64,000 nucleotides of DNA, taken from Lenzites betulinus (Eukaryota > Basidiomycota > Agaricomycetes > Polyporales > Polyporaceae). Made by a program: the position numbers and the translations under genes. The DNA lies in the NCBI GenBank assembly GCA_022264855.1, contig JABYQU010000055.1, forward strand, positions 1-64,000, read 5' to 3'. How positions within the stretch are numbered: the stretch's first letter is position 1; every line of letters begins with the position of its first letter. Positions 22,320-32,290 of this stretch are shown here, piece by piece. A model generated the notes under the pieces. The model was not told the origin of the DNA and ran no database searches. It saw only the letters and a program-made list of their open reading frames with translations.

Positions 22320-24323
22320 CCGCACTGTTTATTCCCGTACACTGCCAGTAGCACTACGAATAATTCCGCTCGTAAATACTGTAGAGTCCAGTACTGCCCA
22401 CAGTAGATAGATAAAGTAGATCTAGCTACAGATAATAGATAAAGTGAGCTTGACTGATTAGATGCTCCACCGCCGGCGTTGTATATTTGATCATTCCCAT
22501 CATCGCCGTCGGCAACGCCCCGCCTCTGCCGCCGTCCCCCTCCCACGGTGTCGGAAGGTGTCTCGACACCATCAGGAACAGCGCCGACGCGTGGCGCACG
22601 CGCGCTCTCCCGCCCCGACGCCTCCCAATATAGTAAGTATCCCTCCAGGTACCAGGGTACCCTCCCCCCGAGGCCCCTCTCCCCCCTCCCCCTGCACCTA
22701 TTAACTCCGTTCTTTTTGCTAGTTGTTCCCTATATGTAGGACTACATCTGTGTGTATTTGTATAGGCATAGGACCAATACAAGTGCTTGTATTGACAATA
22801 TAATGGGATCTTGCTGTACATAGTACATAGTAAGCTCTGTATTCATATTACCTGCGTAGTATTCTGTACTGCATATATACCCATATACTACTATACATCC
22901 CCGTTAAAACGCGCTACTTTGCGCCCGGATTGGACCAGTAGAAGCGATGTTATGCACTGCTCTCCTGGCAGGCTACCTACCCATGCAAGAACACGTATAC
23001 CGGGCACATACCCGTGGCGCGTTCTGGCGCGTACCGCTTGTTACATTTATTAGTACACTATACACCCACTCTGGAAGTTTCAGAGCCCTCCGGTATGTAT
23101 ATATCTCTGTGTGCAGCTGTGCGCTCAAAGGTGCGTTTTTCGACATAAAACATAACATATGTAACAACACACCTCTCGCACAAATATGCAAACATCATGG
23201 GTAAATGCCCGTAGCATGCACGGTCATTTTGCGCCCCTACTCGTGAATATCGGGTGGGTACAGCCCGAGATATGGTGTCAAGAGCTGTTGGAAAGCACCG
23301 GTGTGCAGGATTTGACCAGTAATTGTGTGTTCACTCTTGCACAACTTGGCCACTTCTACGCATATCAGGATGTATCTCGGGCTGTACCCACCCGATATTC
23401 ACGAGTAGGGGCGCAAAATGACCGTGCATGCTACGGGCATTTACCCATGATGTTTGCATATTTGTGCGAGAGGTGTGTTGTTACATATGTTATGTTTTAT
23501 GTCGAAAAACGCACCTTTGAGCGCACAGCTGCACACAGAGATATATACATACCGGAGGGCTCTGAAACTTCCAGAGTGGGTGTATAGTGTACTAATAAAT
23601 GTAACAAGCGGTACGCGCCAGAACGCGCCACGGGTATGTGCCCGGTATACGTGTTCTTGCATGGGTAGGTAGCCTGCCAGGAGAGCAGTGCATAACATCG
23701 CTTCTACTGGTCCAATCCGGGCGCAAAGTAGCGCGTTTTAACGGGGATGTATAGTAGTATATGGGTATATATGCAGTACAGAATACTACGCAGGTAATAT
23801 GAATACAGAGCTTACTATGTACTATGTACAGCAAGATCCCATTATATTGTCAATACAAGCACTTGTATTGGTCCTATGCCTATACAAATACACACAGATG
23901 TAGTCCTACATATAGGGAACAACTAGCAAAAAGAACGGAGTTAATAGGTGCAGGGGGAGGGGGAGAGGGGCCTCGGGGGAGGGTACCCTGGTACCTGGAG
24001 GGATACTTACTATATTGGGAGGCGTCGGGGCGGGAGAGCGCGCGTGCGCCACGCGTCGGCGCTGTTCCTGATGGTGTCGAGACACCTTCCGACACCGTGG
24101 GAGGGGGACGGCGGCAGAGGCGGGGCGTTGCCGACGGCGATGATGGGAATGATCAAATATACAACGCCGGCGGTGGAGCATCTAATCAGTCAAGCTCACT
24201 TTATCTATTATCTGTAGCTAGATCTACTTTATCTATCTACTGTGGGCAGTACTGGACTCTACAGTATTTACGAGCGGAATTATTCGTAGTGCTACTGGCA
24301 GTGTACGGGAATAAACAGTGCGG

Positions 24324-24370
24324 AGCTATTTAGCCTGGCACACCCACACTGTGTGCCAGGCTAAATAGCT
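24324..24370. repeat. Subterminal 20-bp-stem hairpin, right end
   Basis: Exact mirror of the left hairpin, 23 bp inside the right terminus. Such subterminal palindromes are often transposase-binding or strand-switching structures; here the role is inferred only. Confidence 0.85.
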
Positions 24371-24401
24371 TGGTAATACGTGATGATCAGGTGTCTACGA
24401 G

Positions 24402-24807
24402 AGCTTAAGTAGCGGTTATTAGCGCTTAGCGCTTAGCTTTAAGCTTACTCGTCGTTCCTGTTTTCCATTTGAGTCCCTATTTTTATACTGCGTACATCTG
24501 CGATACTGGAACTACCACAAGTTGAGTCATAGGACAACGAGGCGCGATTCATGTTGACTCTCGGTAACTTTCTACTAATAAGTCATCAGCAAGTCATCGT
24601 ACGTGCTTCGTGATCAGTATACAGTGTAAGCTCATATAACATTCGTCACCTTTTGAGACGAATAGCTACTCCAATATAATCAATTCATACATTCGATCCA
24701 AAAGTTCCTGCCGATGTCTGTAGCTTGCATAGTACGAAAGGTGACATCGGAGTTAGGAGAGAAACCTGCAGCAAAGTGTCTGACGTACCACTGGCAGTTC
24801 GATAGAC
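24402..24807. other. Intergenic AT-richer stretch, no gene seen
   Basis: Between the element and the 3' end of the F-box gene. A short repeated GCGCTTAGCGCTTAGC motif at about 24421-24437 is the only structure noticed. Confidence 0.5.
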
Positions 24808-26373
24808 TCAGGAGATTCGTGTGTTGGAAAAGTCCACCATACCAACGATGTCACGCAGCTTTGACGCATAGACGTCCGCCATTTCCTTGTACTCGGTGGT
24901 GGCGCCCTGACGCCTCAAACCGCGAAGGCTACGCAGGGACAAGCCCCATTTGGCACGCTCTACCAGACAGTTGAGCATGGCGGCGAAGAGAGCGTCTACA
25001 TCGTCATGATAGCCCGCGTAAACGACGTGCTTGAGCCGCGGGCAAAGTGGCGAAGGCGCATCTGGATCGCCGGGATGACGCTCATCGAGCCCGGACGCCA
25101 ACGCCGTCCAGAAGGGAACAATGCTCCCCTCGCCATGTAACGTGATTGTGTCGAGGTCCGGGAAGGACGTGAAGAGGCCCACCCAGTGCTCCTGGTCGAC
25201 GTGGGTGTGGGGGCCCGCGAGCTGCAGGTATGTGAGGGGAGAGCCACGAAAGACGTCCCTGAGATCTGACAGGCCCCGGCTGAGACGGTTCTCCCATCGG
25301 GTTACATCAAACGAGAGCGAAAAACTGAGGCGGTCCGGGGCCTGGAGATCAGAGGCGCTTGTGAACGCGAACACATCGTAGTGTGAGAACCACATATTCG
25401 CAGTAACTCTCCGGATCGAGCCTCGGAGCACCGGTAGAGCCTCGTGCAGGATGGGAGCAGGGGGAAGAAGGGAGCAAAGAGAGTGTGTGGCCTCGTCCGC
25501 GGTGGGGTCGAGGACACCCCCGATGGAGATTCGAGCGCTGGCCGGAAGACGCAGGTGCGTGAGGAAGGCGGCAGAAATTGCAGGAGAATACTCGCTAACA
25601 TCCAGTGTGGTAAGGCAAGACAAAGTTGCTGGACGTTGGCAGATCTCCGAGAGGGAAGCCCAACCCGTCAGATGTTCGAGGAAAGTATGAAGCAGAAGCT
25701 TCTCCAGGCGCCAACTGGACGCCAGCGCAGCGATGAACTGGTTTATGGAGAGGTCAGACGAAGATGAAGAGATGTCGAGCACGCGTAGGTTTGAGATGAG
25801 CTGCATGTCTGAGAGAGCGCCGCGATGGAGGTTGAGTGTATGAAGGAGGGGATGTCGAGAGTGAGTGAGATTGAGGTCATTGGAAGTCTGATCCGCCTCT
25901 AGTTCACGAGCCGTGACCTGCAGATGCTCTAGGACGTGCATGTTGAGAACGCGTAACTGGGGAATCACGATACTAGACAACCCGGGGCTGTATATACCGA
26001 CGTCCACGCGCAGCGTGCGCAGACGGTGAGCATGCGGGAATATAAGTCTCACCACCGCCTCCGCCGGGAATTCGCTGTCCAATAATGCAACATCGAGAGT
26101 CGCCCCTTGTGAGCGTTCCAAGCAAAGCGTGAGCCAGGAAGGATCCCGGTAGACATCGATCTCGCGCCACAGGACCGGCGTTGCACATGCGACGGCGTTC
26201 CAGTACCGAGACACTAGTCTGAGTTTGACCCACCCAGTGCTCACATAGATCGAACGCTTGTCGGTGCAGGATTGGGCGAATATCGCGAGAATGACATCGG
26301 GGGGTAGACGGCAGACTGTACGGGTAGCGTTCCCGGAGTGTGGTGCTTGTTGTTCTCGTGGAAGGCTGGACAT
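24808..26373 (-). CDS. F-box protein with leucine-rich C-terminal region
   Basis: A single exon of 521 aa from MSSLPREQQAP. The F-box is at residues about 20-75: CRLPPDVILAIFAQ, VSRYWNAVACATPVLWREID. The remainder has irregular leucine-rich repeats (LRTLRVDVGIYSPG, LRVLNMHVLEHL, LTYLQLAGPHTH), typical of the very large basidiomycete F-box family. These serve as substrate receptors of SCF ubiquitin ligases; the target here is unknown. The frame is open further upstream to 26670. I prefer the ATG at 26373 because a donor (GGTGAGTTTA, about 26437) and an acceptor (AAAAACAG directly before the ATG) suggest a 5' UTR intron, and because the F-box then sits near the N-terminus. Confidence 0.85.
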   Translation of the reverse strand: MSSLPREQQAPHSGNATRTVCRLPPDVILAIFAQSCTDKRSIYVSTGWVKLRLVSRYWNAVACATPVLWREIDVYRDPSWLTLCLERSQGATLDVALLDSEFPAEAVVRLIFPHAHRLRTLRVDVGIYSPGLSSIVIPQLRVLNMHVLEHLQVTARELEADQTSNDLNLTHSRHPLLHTLNLHRGALSDMQLISNLRVLDISSSSSDLSINQFIAALASSWRLEKLLLHTFLEHLTGWASLSEICQRPATLSCLTTLDVSEYSPAISAAFLTHLRLPASARISIGGVLDPTADEATHSLCSLLPPAPILHEALPVLRGSIRRVTANMWFSHYDVFAFTSASDLQAPDRLSFSLSFDVTRWENRLSRGLSDLRDVFRGSPLTYLQLAGPHTHVDQEHWVGLFTSFPDLDTITLHGEGSIVPFWTALASGLDERHPGDPDAPSPLCPRLKHVVYAGYHDDVDALFAAMLNCLVERAKWGLSLRSLRGLRRQGATTEYKEMADVYASKLRDIVGMVDFSNTRIS

Positions 26374-27234
26374 CTGTTTTTGAGCTGTCAAACAGGGTTG
26401 AACGCAGGGCTGTTCATTCGACTGTATAAACTCACCCGTAAGTAAATACTCTAGCCTCGTAAACCAGCCTTGTGCGCGGTGGAGGAGAAAGACAACATTC
26501 GTTCTTCCAAGCCAGTCACTCGAGGGCCGAGGCGGCCTACCGTGGGAACGTCGGAGTTTGAACAAGCCGACTCGCAGCCATCCAACTTGAATGCCAGTGG
26601 CCAGTAGTACTGTTACCCTAGTAGTACGCGAGCGGGAGAGGACGCCATACCCTTCGGTCTTTGCTAGCATCTAGCACGGAAGTCCTTGAGCTCATATAGT
26701 ACTATTGAAACTATGCCCGCCGGGATGCCGATGACGTATGGGACGGATTATCAACCTGACTTGTGTCGGCGTTAATTACATTCTCTCGGAACAGCTGCCC
26801 GCGAGGCTCTACCGCCGTTCTACCCTCTCCTCACCATCCATTGTACTCGGGGCTTTCTGTTGCGCTTCTATCGATTCTATTGAATGCGCCGGAAGCATTA
26901 AGCTGGCCATCATCACGTTGACCTTCAATCAGAGGTTCCCTATATACTTCTCGAGCGCGAGCTCCCGGGCAAACATCAGATCAGCGCGGAAACCGCGCCA
27001 CCTTCACATGGCGGACAACACACTGCCGCCGAAAAGTCATACAAGTGGCCATGCAAACATTCAATCGTGCTAATAAGCAGTACATTGTTGTCGTCAATAC
27101 ACCCGATCCCTCGGCAGCCCCGCTCTACCCACACCCCTCCAAAGTTCCATGTTCAGATTGTCCTGTTCCGATTTATTTTTTACATGCCAGATACCTGGAA
27201 ACCGAGCCCTGCTGTCGACGCGCGAGCGCGACGC
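26374..27234. other. Intergenic: 5' region of F-box gene and 3' region of G1 copy C
   Basis: Holds a probable 5' UTR exon and intron of the F-box gene (about 26374-26670). Nothing else is recognised. Confidence 0.5.
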
Positions 27235-28175
27235 TTACGGGCCAGTGTACTGGACCGTGACGGACGAGCCAGAGGAGGAGACCGAGGTGAGGAGGCGGTT
27301 GCTCTGCTCCATGTTGATGATCGTGGCGCCGGCGGGGGTGACGGTGCCGGAGTTGGTGGTCGCGCTCGCGCTGGTGAAGACGACGGTGCCGAAGTTAGCG
27401 AGGGGCACGAGGCTGTTGCCCTCCTCGAAGTCCTCGACGATCCACTCCGCGTTCTCCTGGCACAGCGAGGGCTGGCCCGAGAAGGTGTGCGACACCGTCT
27501 GGCCGGTCGAGTGGTTCACGATCGTGGCCGTGCCGCCGGTCTTCGACGTCGCGGTGACGGAGACGGTGACGGAGTTGCCCGCGCTCAGGCTGATGCCGGA
27601 GAAGTCGAAGGCGAAGTCGGGGAACCACTCGTACCACGCTGTTGGAGGAGCGGGAGGTCGTCAGCTCTAGTGTGCGGCGAGAGAGAAGGAGGTACGTACC
27701 ATCGTAAGAGACGCGGCCGCCGGAGATCGTGAAGTCGATACCGGTCTGGAGGATGGCGTTGCCACAGGTGTCGCCGTCGATACCGACCCAGGCGGACGCG
27801 GAGTGCTCGCCACTGCCGCCGGACGACGGGGCCTTGGGGGTGGGGATGGTGAAGGTACCAGTCACGGTCTTGTACGTGGCCTAGAGAGCGAGGAGCGTAA
27901 GTAAACTGCATGTCTCATCGCGGCGTACACAAACTGACAGTGTTGGCAATGAGCACGGCACCGGCCCAGTTGGTGCTGGTCTCAGCGTGGGTGACGTTGG
28001 TGAGCGACTCGACGTCAGCGGAGACGCTGGGGATCATGGGCCGCGACTGATGCACTCCCGCAGCACGCCTGGCGACGCGCTCAGCAAGGCGCTCCTTGGA
28101 AGACGGGAAGGCGAACGCCGCGGTGGCGAGGAGCACCTGGCAGAGGAGAGTGGCAGAGAACATGGCTGCGAGCAA
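27235..28175 (-). CDS. G1 family glutamic endopeptidase (eqolisin), copy C
   Basis: Exons 28175-27939, 27880-27700 and 27638-27235 join in frame to 273 aa. Signal peptide MLAAMFSATLLCQVLLATAA, propeptide with KERLAERVARRA, mature domain from STNWAGAVLI. Catalytic Gln in ILQTG and Glu in EWIVED are conserved, as are WVGIDGDTC and NHSTGQTVSHTFSGQP. Copies B and C look closer to each other than to A by eye: they share IANT at the first donor and GATxYK at the second exon start. No disruption is seen. Expected to be a secreted, acid-active endopeptidase. Confidence 0.93.
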
Positions 28176-28261
28176 AGGATGCTGGGTGAGGCGACTGGAG
28201 TGACTTGTCTGAACTGGGTGGAACCCGGCTTGGGGATTTGGAGGCCATCCTCTGGGTGGCT

Positions 28262-28267
28262 TTTATA
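28262..28267 (-). promoter_or_regulatory. TATA box of G1 peptidase copy C
   Basis: TATAAA on the minus strand, 87 bp upstream of the ATG, within the shared core promoter. Confidence 0.7.
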
Positions 28268-28289
28268 CCCCTCCAGGCGAGTGTTTGCT

Positions 28290-28760
28290 CCATATCGACA
28301 TAGCCAGGAGAAGCGCCGATAGAATGAGCTCCCTCTTGGAAGGATTTGCAGACACTTCTCTTAGAATCCAGACAGCCGTCGGAACGGGGCAGGATTATGC
28401 CTCCAGTTGCTCCGAACGAGTAATGCGCATGGTTCTACGCTTCGCGCATCACTTGACGAACAAGAAGCATGCGCCCCAGCTGCTGTTTTCTCATGAGATC
28501 GTTGTCACCAACGTCAAAGGAGGAACGAGAGCGCATGCTCGTGACCTGGACAAACAGTGAGGCTCGTGGCACTTGGAGTCGATTGCAAAAATAGCTAACC
28601 ACGAGCAGACCATGTTGGCGGCATATGCAACTCGAAGGTTCGGATAAGACGGCCGAGGTTGATACCGGCGGAAACCGTTACAACGGATTACCGGTGTTGT
28701 GGGAGTTCTCAGTGGGAGCATATGACGACAAGTAAACAGGCGCCCTACGCGTTTGATCAA
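28290..28760 (-). repeat. Conserved upstream block, copy C
   Basis: Aligns with the copy A block: CAGCCGTCGGAAC (28373 against 6809), CGCATCACTTG (28445 against 6886), TTTTCTCATGAGATCGTTGT (28487 against 6921) and GTGGGAGTTCTCAGTGGGAGCA (28697-28718). Copy C appears to have lost part of the middle that A and B share. Confidence 0.75.
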
Positions 28761-31615
28761 GATTGTGAAACGCGCAATGTGCATGCAAGGCGGCACCGAC
28801 GTACGTTGGATGGCTGGCCGACAAATCCTCCGCAGTCACAAGGATTGACCTGCTTGCCGCACCGGCCGTCCTCGTTCTTCCCCATGCACTCGCGTATACT
28901 ACTAGATAACGCGAGGCGGCGTCGTAGCAATCGAGATACGCTCCATGGATGCGCGAGGGCCTGCCGATAAGCCCGCACGGTCGCATTTTTGAGAAGCTAT
29001 GGCTGCAGGGAACCAGAACATGAATGCTGACGCCGGGACCGTTCTTGAACATTCGGGAACGGAGCCCTGCGGGTATGCTCCTGCTGGCCCTTCACCTGCC
29101 CATGCAGCACTTGATGGGCTGTCGAACGCTGCTCAACAACACAGAACTTACTAGCACTGGAAGAGAACCACATGACGAGACGACCGGACAGGTCCGGCAT
29201 GAACCACGACCTATCAGGCAGTTAGGCTGTGGTGTTGCGTCTTTGGAGTTCGCAGGCAGCACAGGTCAGCACCCGTTGGACATTCGAAGGAGATCTTTAC
29301 CTTGTGCGCACCACAAAGGTGCCACATGGCGCCGTCTTCCTGGAGAGCGAGATCATGGCGCGAACGGCCGACTGACAAGTAGCGTCTGTCATGTGCGCTG
29401 CCACGCTAACGATGTTGGAAATTGGGATATTTGCAGGGGTACGGAAAACTGACGAGGGACGGAATAGGACGATTCGCCGGCCGCAAAGACTGTATGCACA
29501 CTGCACAGTGAGCTCCACGTCCCTTGCAGCGGCAGATGTTAGGTAATCAGATATCCCCTTCATGACGATGTTACTCACCACCTGGTGTGCTTTGCTGTGC
29601 TAATCGCGACATACATGCACGCTGCAGGGGATCTTCCAGCCTTCCATGACTGCGGAGATATGACATAAGTCCATTCTGGACCCGTGTACCTGGTGGTAGC
29701 CATGCGTGCTCGATCATGTTCGCGGTACGAGTAAGTTGTCGCAGTCGTGTTTCGCGTGCCATCTTAAACGTCGGCGCGAGCATCGCGCGCAGCCTCGCGC
29801 GACCTTATGCACTGGTAGGGCATGTGTTGCCTTCTCGTTGACTAGCCGATGCTGACAGCTGTCCTACAGGCTGATTATAGGTGAGTTTACGATGAAAACA
29901 AAAGAATCAGGGGCCACCCACGTATACGGACGACTGCTGGTATTACGCTACCACTTATTATTATTGCTGTAGATCTAATACTACAAGAGACGAAAAGGAT
30001 ATTGATCGTACCTCGTGTACGGCCTCCCGGTCACGCAAAGTTGCTTCCAGGCATACGTGATTCCTCAAAATTGCATTGGCAGAGGACAAGAGTACTCTGA
30101 GTACTGTAGGGGATCGGACATTTACGGAGGGAGGAGGAGAGATTCTGATTTGGTCACCGCTCAGAAGGCGTGGGAATTATATTCTGGCAAGAGGGACGCC
30201 GGACGCTATTTACGCTTATTTGTAGTTGACTGAGAGAACGCCACTTCATCTAATACTGAATCTGACTAGTACTATTATCCATGTTTTCCGACCGATTAAT
30301 CTGATGGCCTGCGGGAGTCGTTTACGTTGGTAAAAATGGCCTGTTCTGTTGATGCTAGGCTTGTTGTTTGTAGCAAGCAACTACAAAAAGCGTCCACGTA
30401 TGTTCTCACTCCTCGGTCTGACGTTATAATAATATTGTACAGTCTAGACGTCCAATGAAAACCCAGTCAAGCTTCTACCACTACGTCAAATTTTGAGTCT
30501 CGCAGGAAAGTACTACGTGCGTACCTGCATGCCGAAGTACTAGTGTGAAGCTGAGTATGATGTTTGCACGTTCTATGCTCACGCGTATTTCTATCTTCAG
30601 CTTCGCAACCTCGTGCCGGTACGGCGGACGGCCCGTCGAAAGGGCTTCGTCACCGCGCAATAATCGTGCCATAGACAACAATACACTCGCGGGTGTCAAA
30701 GGTAAGCCTTCTTGAAGCGATGTCTGGCGCAATCGTCTAGACCCTTTGATTGAAGATTCCAGTCAACGTCTGCGAGATTTGTGCGAGATTCTTGCGTCTC
30801 CGGCGCCAGTTGGTCCAATGGTGTCTCCGCTGAGTCCAGCATCTATCTGCTGGTACGCGCTATCCTGGGAGAGCTAGCGGATCCTTGAAGTACTGTATGC
30901 GGTCCAGATGTCAGCTGACTTTGTTTATCCTCGTGTATTCTTCCACGATATCCTGCCGGCAGCAACACTCGAAGAGACCTGAGGGATGTTCGCAGGCCAT
31001 GACGCCATCTCCTGTTACTCATAGAACAGCTCTCGTGATATAGGCAATCGTTCAGTGTAAGTTCCCCTTACACATACCTGCAGACGTTGACGGAGCAGCG
31101 ATCAGAGCATTCTCCCTCCCGGCACTAACCGACTGCCTCTCTCGTTCACTCCGGGAGGCCCGCTGTATGTGATCCATGTAAAGATTGACCCTCTTGTCCC
31201 TTCATAGCAACTCGACTTTCCCATGTGCTATCTCGGTCCGAATTCTGCGTGGAACTCGTTCTAGACCGATCCTCCGAAGCGACGATCCTCTTCTCCTACC
31301 ACACCTCCCGCCCAAGAGCAGCGGTAGAACGTGCCCACATCCGTACCTCTCTTATACCCGCAACACTTCGCGCTTCCCTAGACTGCGCACATCGTCTCTT
31401 TCGACGCAGCGGCCTATAGGATCCCGGCGAAGTCACGCCAGAATGCCTGCGATGCTCGCGACGATGCGCCCAATCAGGTTCATGCGTCGCGTCGGTAGCC
31501 AACGGAAATTATGGCGCATCGAGGATGCAGTCGCCATTCGCTCTCATGTCACTCAAGTCGGGCACAGGGCCCGAACGATGCGCTGTCCGCTGTGGTACCT
31601 GCCTGCGACGAGGAC
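28761..31615. other. 2.9-kb stretch without a recognisable gene
   Basis: Read on both strands. A few minus-strand open frames at about 29000-29780 have mixed composition (for example CGRRIVLFRPSSVF) but no family, and no consistent exon chain could be made; they may be a decayed gene. 29880-30480 is AT-richer and low in complexity. No RNA gene or transposase was seen. Confidence 0.4.
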
Positions 31616-31621
31616 TATAAA
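31616..31621 (+). promoter_or_regulatory. TATA box of the small Ala/Pro/Lys-rich protein gene
   Basis: TATAAA 102 bp before the ATG at 31718, followed by a CT- and CA-rich leader (TCTTCACTCCAACC, CACAACACC) of the kind seen in strongly expressed fungal genes. Confidence 0.65.
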
Positions 31622-31717
31622 GTCTGCACACGACGTGCCGTTGCTCTCCAGGCCTCACAAGTTCTCTTCACTCCAACCACACTCACCCTCTTCAACCTCT
31701 CCACAACACCTATCACA

Positions 31718-32036
31718 ATGCCGCCGGCCAAGGGATCCCGTGGTGGTGCTGGTGTGTTTCCCTCGCTCGCCCCCATATGCCCGCCACCCGCTAACCGCGC
31801 CCCCTTCTCCACAGCCAGTGGCAACAAGGCCCCCGCCGACACCGGCCGTGTCCCCACGACGCAGGTGAGCGCACCCCCGATCTCAACGCTCGGCTAACGC
31901 CTCATGTGCGCGACCATTCCAGGCCAAGGCGGGCAAGGACGCCGCTAAGGACCCCTCCCCCGCTCGCCCCCTGCGCACTGCTGCCAACGCCGGTGGTGCA
32001 ACCCCCAAGGCTGGCCCCAAGGCCCCCAAGGCCTAG
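31718..32036 (+). CDS. 65-aa Ala/Pro/Lys-rich protein in three exons
   Basis: Exons 31718-31751, 31815-31864 and 31923-32036 join in frame to 65 codons plus TAG. The protein starts MPPAKGSRGGA, continues SGNKAPADTGRVPTTQ and ends PKAGPKAPKA. It is very basic and made mostly of Ala, Lys, Pro and Gly, so probably disordered, and has no signal peptide or membrane segment. Both introns (63 and 58 nt) have clean GT..AG ends and keep the frame. Nearly every codon ends in C or G, the bias expected of strongly expressed genes here. A TATA box and clean leader precede it. I do not recognise a family; a nucleic-acid-binding or stress-related role is only a guess. Confidence 0.72.
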
Positions 32037-32290
32037 AAGCCGCAGTCGCCCAGCAGTCGGGCGGGGCGTCGGAGGAGGGTGGACGTTGATGGACGGATAC
32101 CCTGCGACTTCTTCCAGGCGCCCGGCGCTGTAGATCACTGAACGCGGATTGTAATTGTACAAGGGCTGCTGCCCGACAGAACTACATAGATCACTGATTG
32201 CTCGCTACAAAGCCTGCATCTGCCTAGTGACTAGTGACTCCCCGCTGACCTTTCAGAGCCGAACTTGATAACTCGTTTGCACCTGAGACT

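Larger units (their letters stand above)
22250..24393. mobile_element. Fold-back (long inverted repeat) transposable element, non-autonomous
   Basis: The left arm 22250-23272 (1023 bp) and right arm 23373-24393 (1021 bp) are inverse complements. The only differences I found are two one-base gaps in C-runs near 22668-22690. They enclose a unique spacer of exactly 100 bp. The ends begin CACCTGATCATCACGTATTA in both orientations. The flanks carry the same 8 bp, TCTACGAG, at 22242-22249 and 24394-24401, a target-site duplication. An 8-bp duplication is typical of hAT-superfamily insertion. No transposase is encoded; open frames in one arm are simply mirrored in the other. The near identity of the arms implies recent origin or strong homogenisation. 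A transcript through it would fold into a ~1-kb hairpin. Confidence 0.93.

Noticed and set aside
22426..24333. Open frames of 70-170 codons inside the fold-back element as genes
   Set aside because: Each frame in one arm is the mirror of one in the other arm, none resembles a transposase, and low-complexity GC or AT segments explain their length.
26374..26670. N-terminal extension of the F-box protein by 99 codons
   Set aside because: A probable 5' UTR intron ends right before the ATG at 26373, and the extension lacks domain character; not fully excluded.
31185..31868. A 227-codon plus-strand frame overlapping the small protein gene
   Set aside because: It runs through the promoter and first intron of the better-supported 65-aa gene and has random-looking composition.
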